A stretch of 64,000 nt of DNA from Pseudarthrobacter enclensis. Lineage in GTDB: Bacteria > Actinomycetota > Actinomycetes > Actinomycetales > Micrococcaceae. The stretch's first letter is position 1, and each line of letters starts with the position of its first letter. The DNA lies in assembly GCF_001457025.1 (NCBI RefSeq), contig NZ_KQ758600.1:372001-436000 (forward strand), given 5' to 3'. Positions 63,225 to 64,000 of the stretch are shown here, in pieces. The translations under genes and the position numbers were made by a program. Under the pieces are notes generated by a model. It saw nothing but the letters and a program-made list of their open reading frames with translations, was not told where the DNA came from and did no database searches.

Positions 63225-63962
63225 ATGCGACTTCCAGGCACTGAAACTCCGCTCAAAGCCGTCCTGTGGGACATGGACGGCACCATCGTGGATACAGAGC
63301 CGTACTGGATTGCCGCCGAACACGCCCTCGTCGAAGCGCACGGCGGAACCTGGTCCCATGAGCAGGCCATGCAGCTGGTGGGACAATCCCTGACTTTCTC
63401 GGCCGGTCTCCTGCAGAAGGCCGGAGTCGCCATGGAAATCCGCGAGATCATCGACACCCTGACCAGCCAGGTGATCAGCAGCGTCCGGCAGCAGGTGCCG
63501 TGGCGCCCCGGTGCCCGGGAGCTGCTCGAGGACCTGCACCAGTCCGGTGTTCGCTGCGCACTGGTGACCATGTCCGAAGGTCCGCTGGCCCGGCAGGTGG
63601 TGGACAGCCTTCCCCGGCAGTATTTCGAATTCCTGGTCACCGGTGACACTGTCAGCCGCGGAAAACCGCACCCGGAAGCGTACCTGACAGCAGTGGAACG
63701 GCTGCGCGAAACCGATCCGCACCTGCACCTGGGCCATTGCGTGGCGCTGGAGGACTCGGCGCCGGGCGTTGCTGCAGCGGTCGCCTCCGGTGTTGCCACA
63801 GTGGCCATCCCGCACATTGTGCCGCTGCCCGAGCACTCCCACTACACCCTGTGGGACACACTGGAAGGACGAACCCGGGAAGACCTCGAGCAACTCCTCA
63901 CGGAGGCGGGCAACCATGGTCCTGCCGGTGAGCCCGCATCCGCAGCCGGGAACACGCCGTGA
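63225..63962 (+). CDS. HAD family phosphatase
   Basis: HAD-superfamily hydrolase of 245 residues, subfamily with an inserted helical cap (beta-phosphoglucomutase-like). The nucleophile Asp is in LWDMDGTIVDTEPYW, motif II is TMSEG, and motif III/IV is GKPHPEAY with ALEDSAPGV. The substrate is a small phosphate ester, undetermined. ATG 63225 is 7 bases after TAAACT (63212-63217). Its last 4 bases overlap the next gene start. Confidence 0.9.
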   Translation: MRLPGTETPLKAVLWDMDGTIVDTEPYWIAAEHALVEAHGGTWSHEQAMQLVGQSLTFSAGLLQKAGVAMEIREIIDTLTSQVISSVRQQVPWRPGARELLEDLHQSGVRCALVTMSEGPLARQVVDSLPRQYFEFLVTGDTVSRGKPHPEAYLTAVERLRETDPHLHLGHCVALEDSAPGVAAAVASGVATVAIPHIVPLPEHSHYTLWDTLEGRTREDLEQLLTEAGNHGPAGEPASAAGNTP

Positions 63963-64000
63963 CCGCCCCGGCCCCCGGCGAGCCGGGCATGCGCGAACCT
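63959..64000 (+). CDS. Start of the next gene (partial)
   Basis: GTG at 63959 overlaps the HAD stop by 4 bases and opens a frame reading TAPAPGEPGMREP to the window edge. Only 14 codons are visible, so no family can be assigned. The overlap pattern is the same as elsewhere in the window. Confidence 0.45.
   Translation, partial: MTAPAPGEPGMREP

Overview
The window is a high-GC actinobacterial chromosome segment that best fits the Micrococcaceae, near Arthrobacter or Pseudarthrobacter. This is inferred from content and gene order. It carries a mycothiol ligase (mshC), DUF3099, DUF4193 and DUF5703 proteins, a Corynebacterium-type glycogen synthase, and several gene blocks that keep the order known from Mycobacterium tuberculosis. 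I see no insertion sequence, prophage, plasmid or CRISPR array. It reads as core chromosome, and coding density is very high.

Layout. 1-776: the C-terminal carbonic anhydrase end of what is probably a SulP transporter fusion. 881-8834: an ABC exporter with heme A synthase on the minus strand, divergent from a SUF iron-sulfur cluster operon (sufR-sufB-sufD-Rieske ferredoxin-sufC-DUF59). 9030-15575: a zinc metalloprotease, an acyl-CoA ligase/thiolase pair convergent with the biotin ECF transporter bioYMN, and a PEP mutase-like protein. 15733-19534: a spore photoproduct lyase family radical SAM protein, an ABC-F ATPase, an acetyltransferase and a small unknown gene in AT-richer DNA. 19710-24499: YbaK, SURF1, a small Cys/His protein, DUF3099, two SDR proteins and serB. 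24643-32471: an ABC ATPase, a TSUP permease, an rRNA methylase, ribosomal protein L31 type B, a lipoate ligase, aminopeptidase N and a YeiH permease.

32551-35966 is a three-gene cassette of circularly permuted ATP-grasp, alpha-E and transglutaminase proteins. It is followed by a flavin-binding protein, a zinc-ribbon SDR protein and divergent glgC/glgA. 40836-47412 is a fatty-acid beta-oxidation locus (tetR-acyl-CoA oxidase divergent from fadA-fabG4-maoC). A single 31-bp palindrome lies between its two arms and covers both predicted -10 boxes. 47402-55258 holds a FUSC permease, a serine hydrolase, a glutathionyl-hydroquinone reductase, an M50 peptidase, DUF4193, two GT9 glycosyltransferases, a small membrane protein and DUF805. 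55555-64000 holds tRNA-Leu(GAG), an M20 peptidase, an acyl-CoA dehydrogenase, small conserved proteins, an aldo/keto reductase, uppP, mshC, PAC2, a HAD phosphatase and the start of another gene.

Cross-cutting signals. At least seventeen genes have a TANNNT hexamer 6 or 7 bases before the start codon and no room for a Shine-Dalgarno site, which is the signature of leaderless mRNA. Most operon ends carry long, perfect GC-rich hairpins without a U-tract. The most interesting items are the missing sufS and sufU, the biotin-linked ligase/thiolase pair with an altered thiolase active site, the TetR palindrome, the ATP-grasp cassette, and several enzymes with changed catalytic residues. I found no wholly new multi-gene defence or mobile system.
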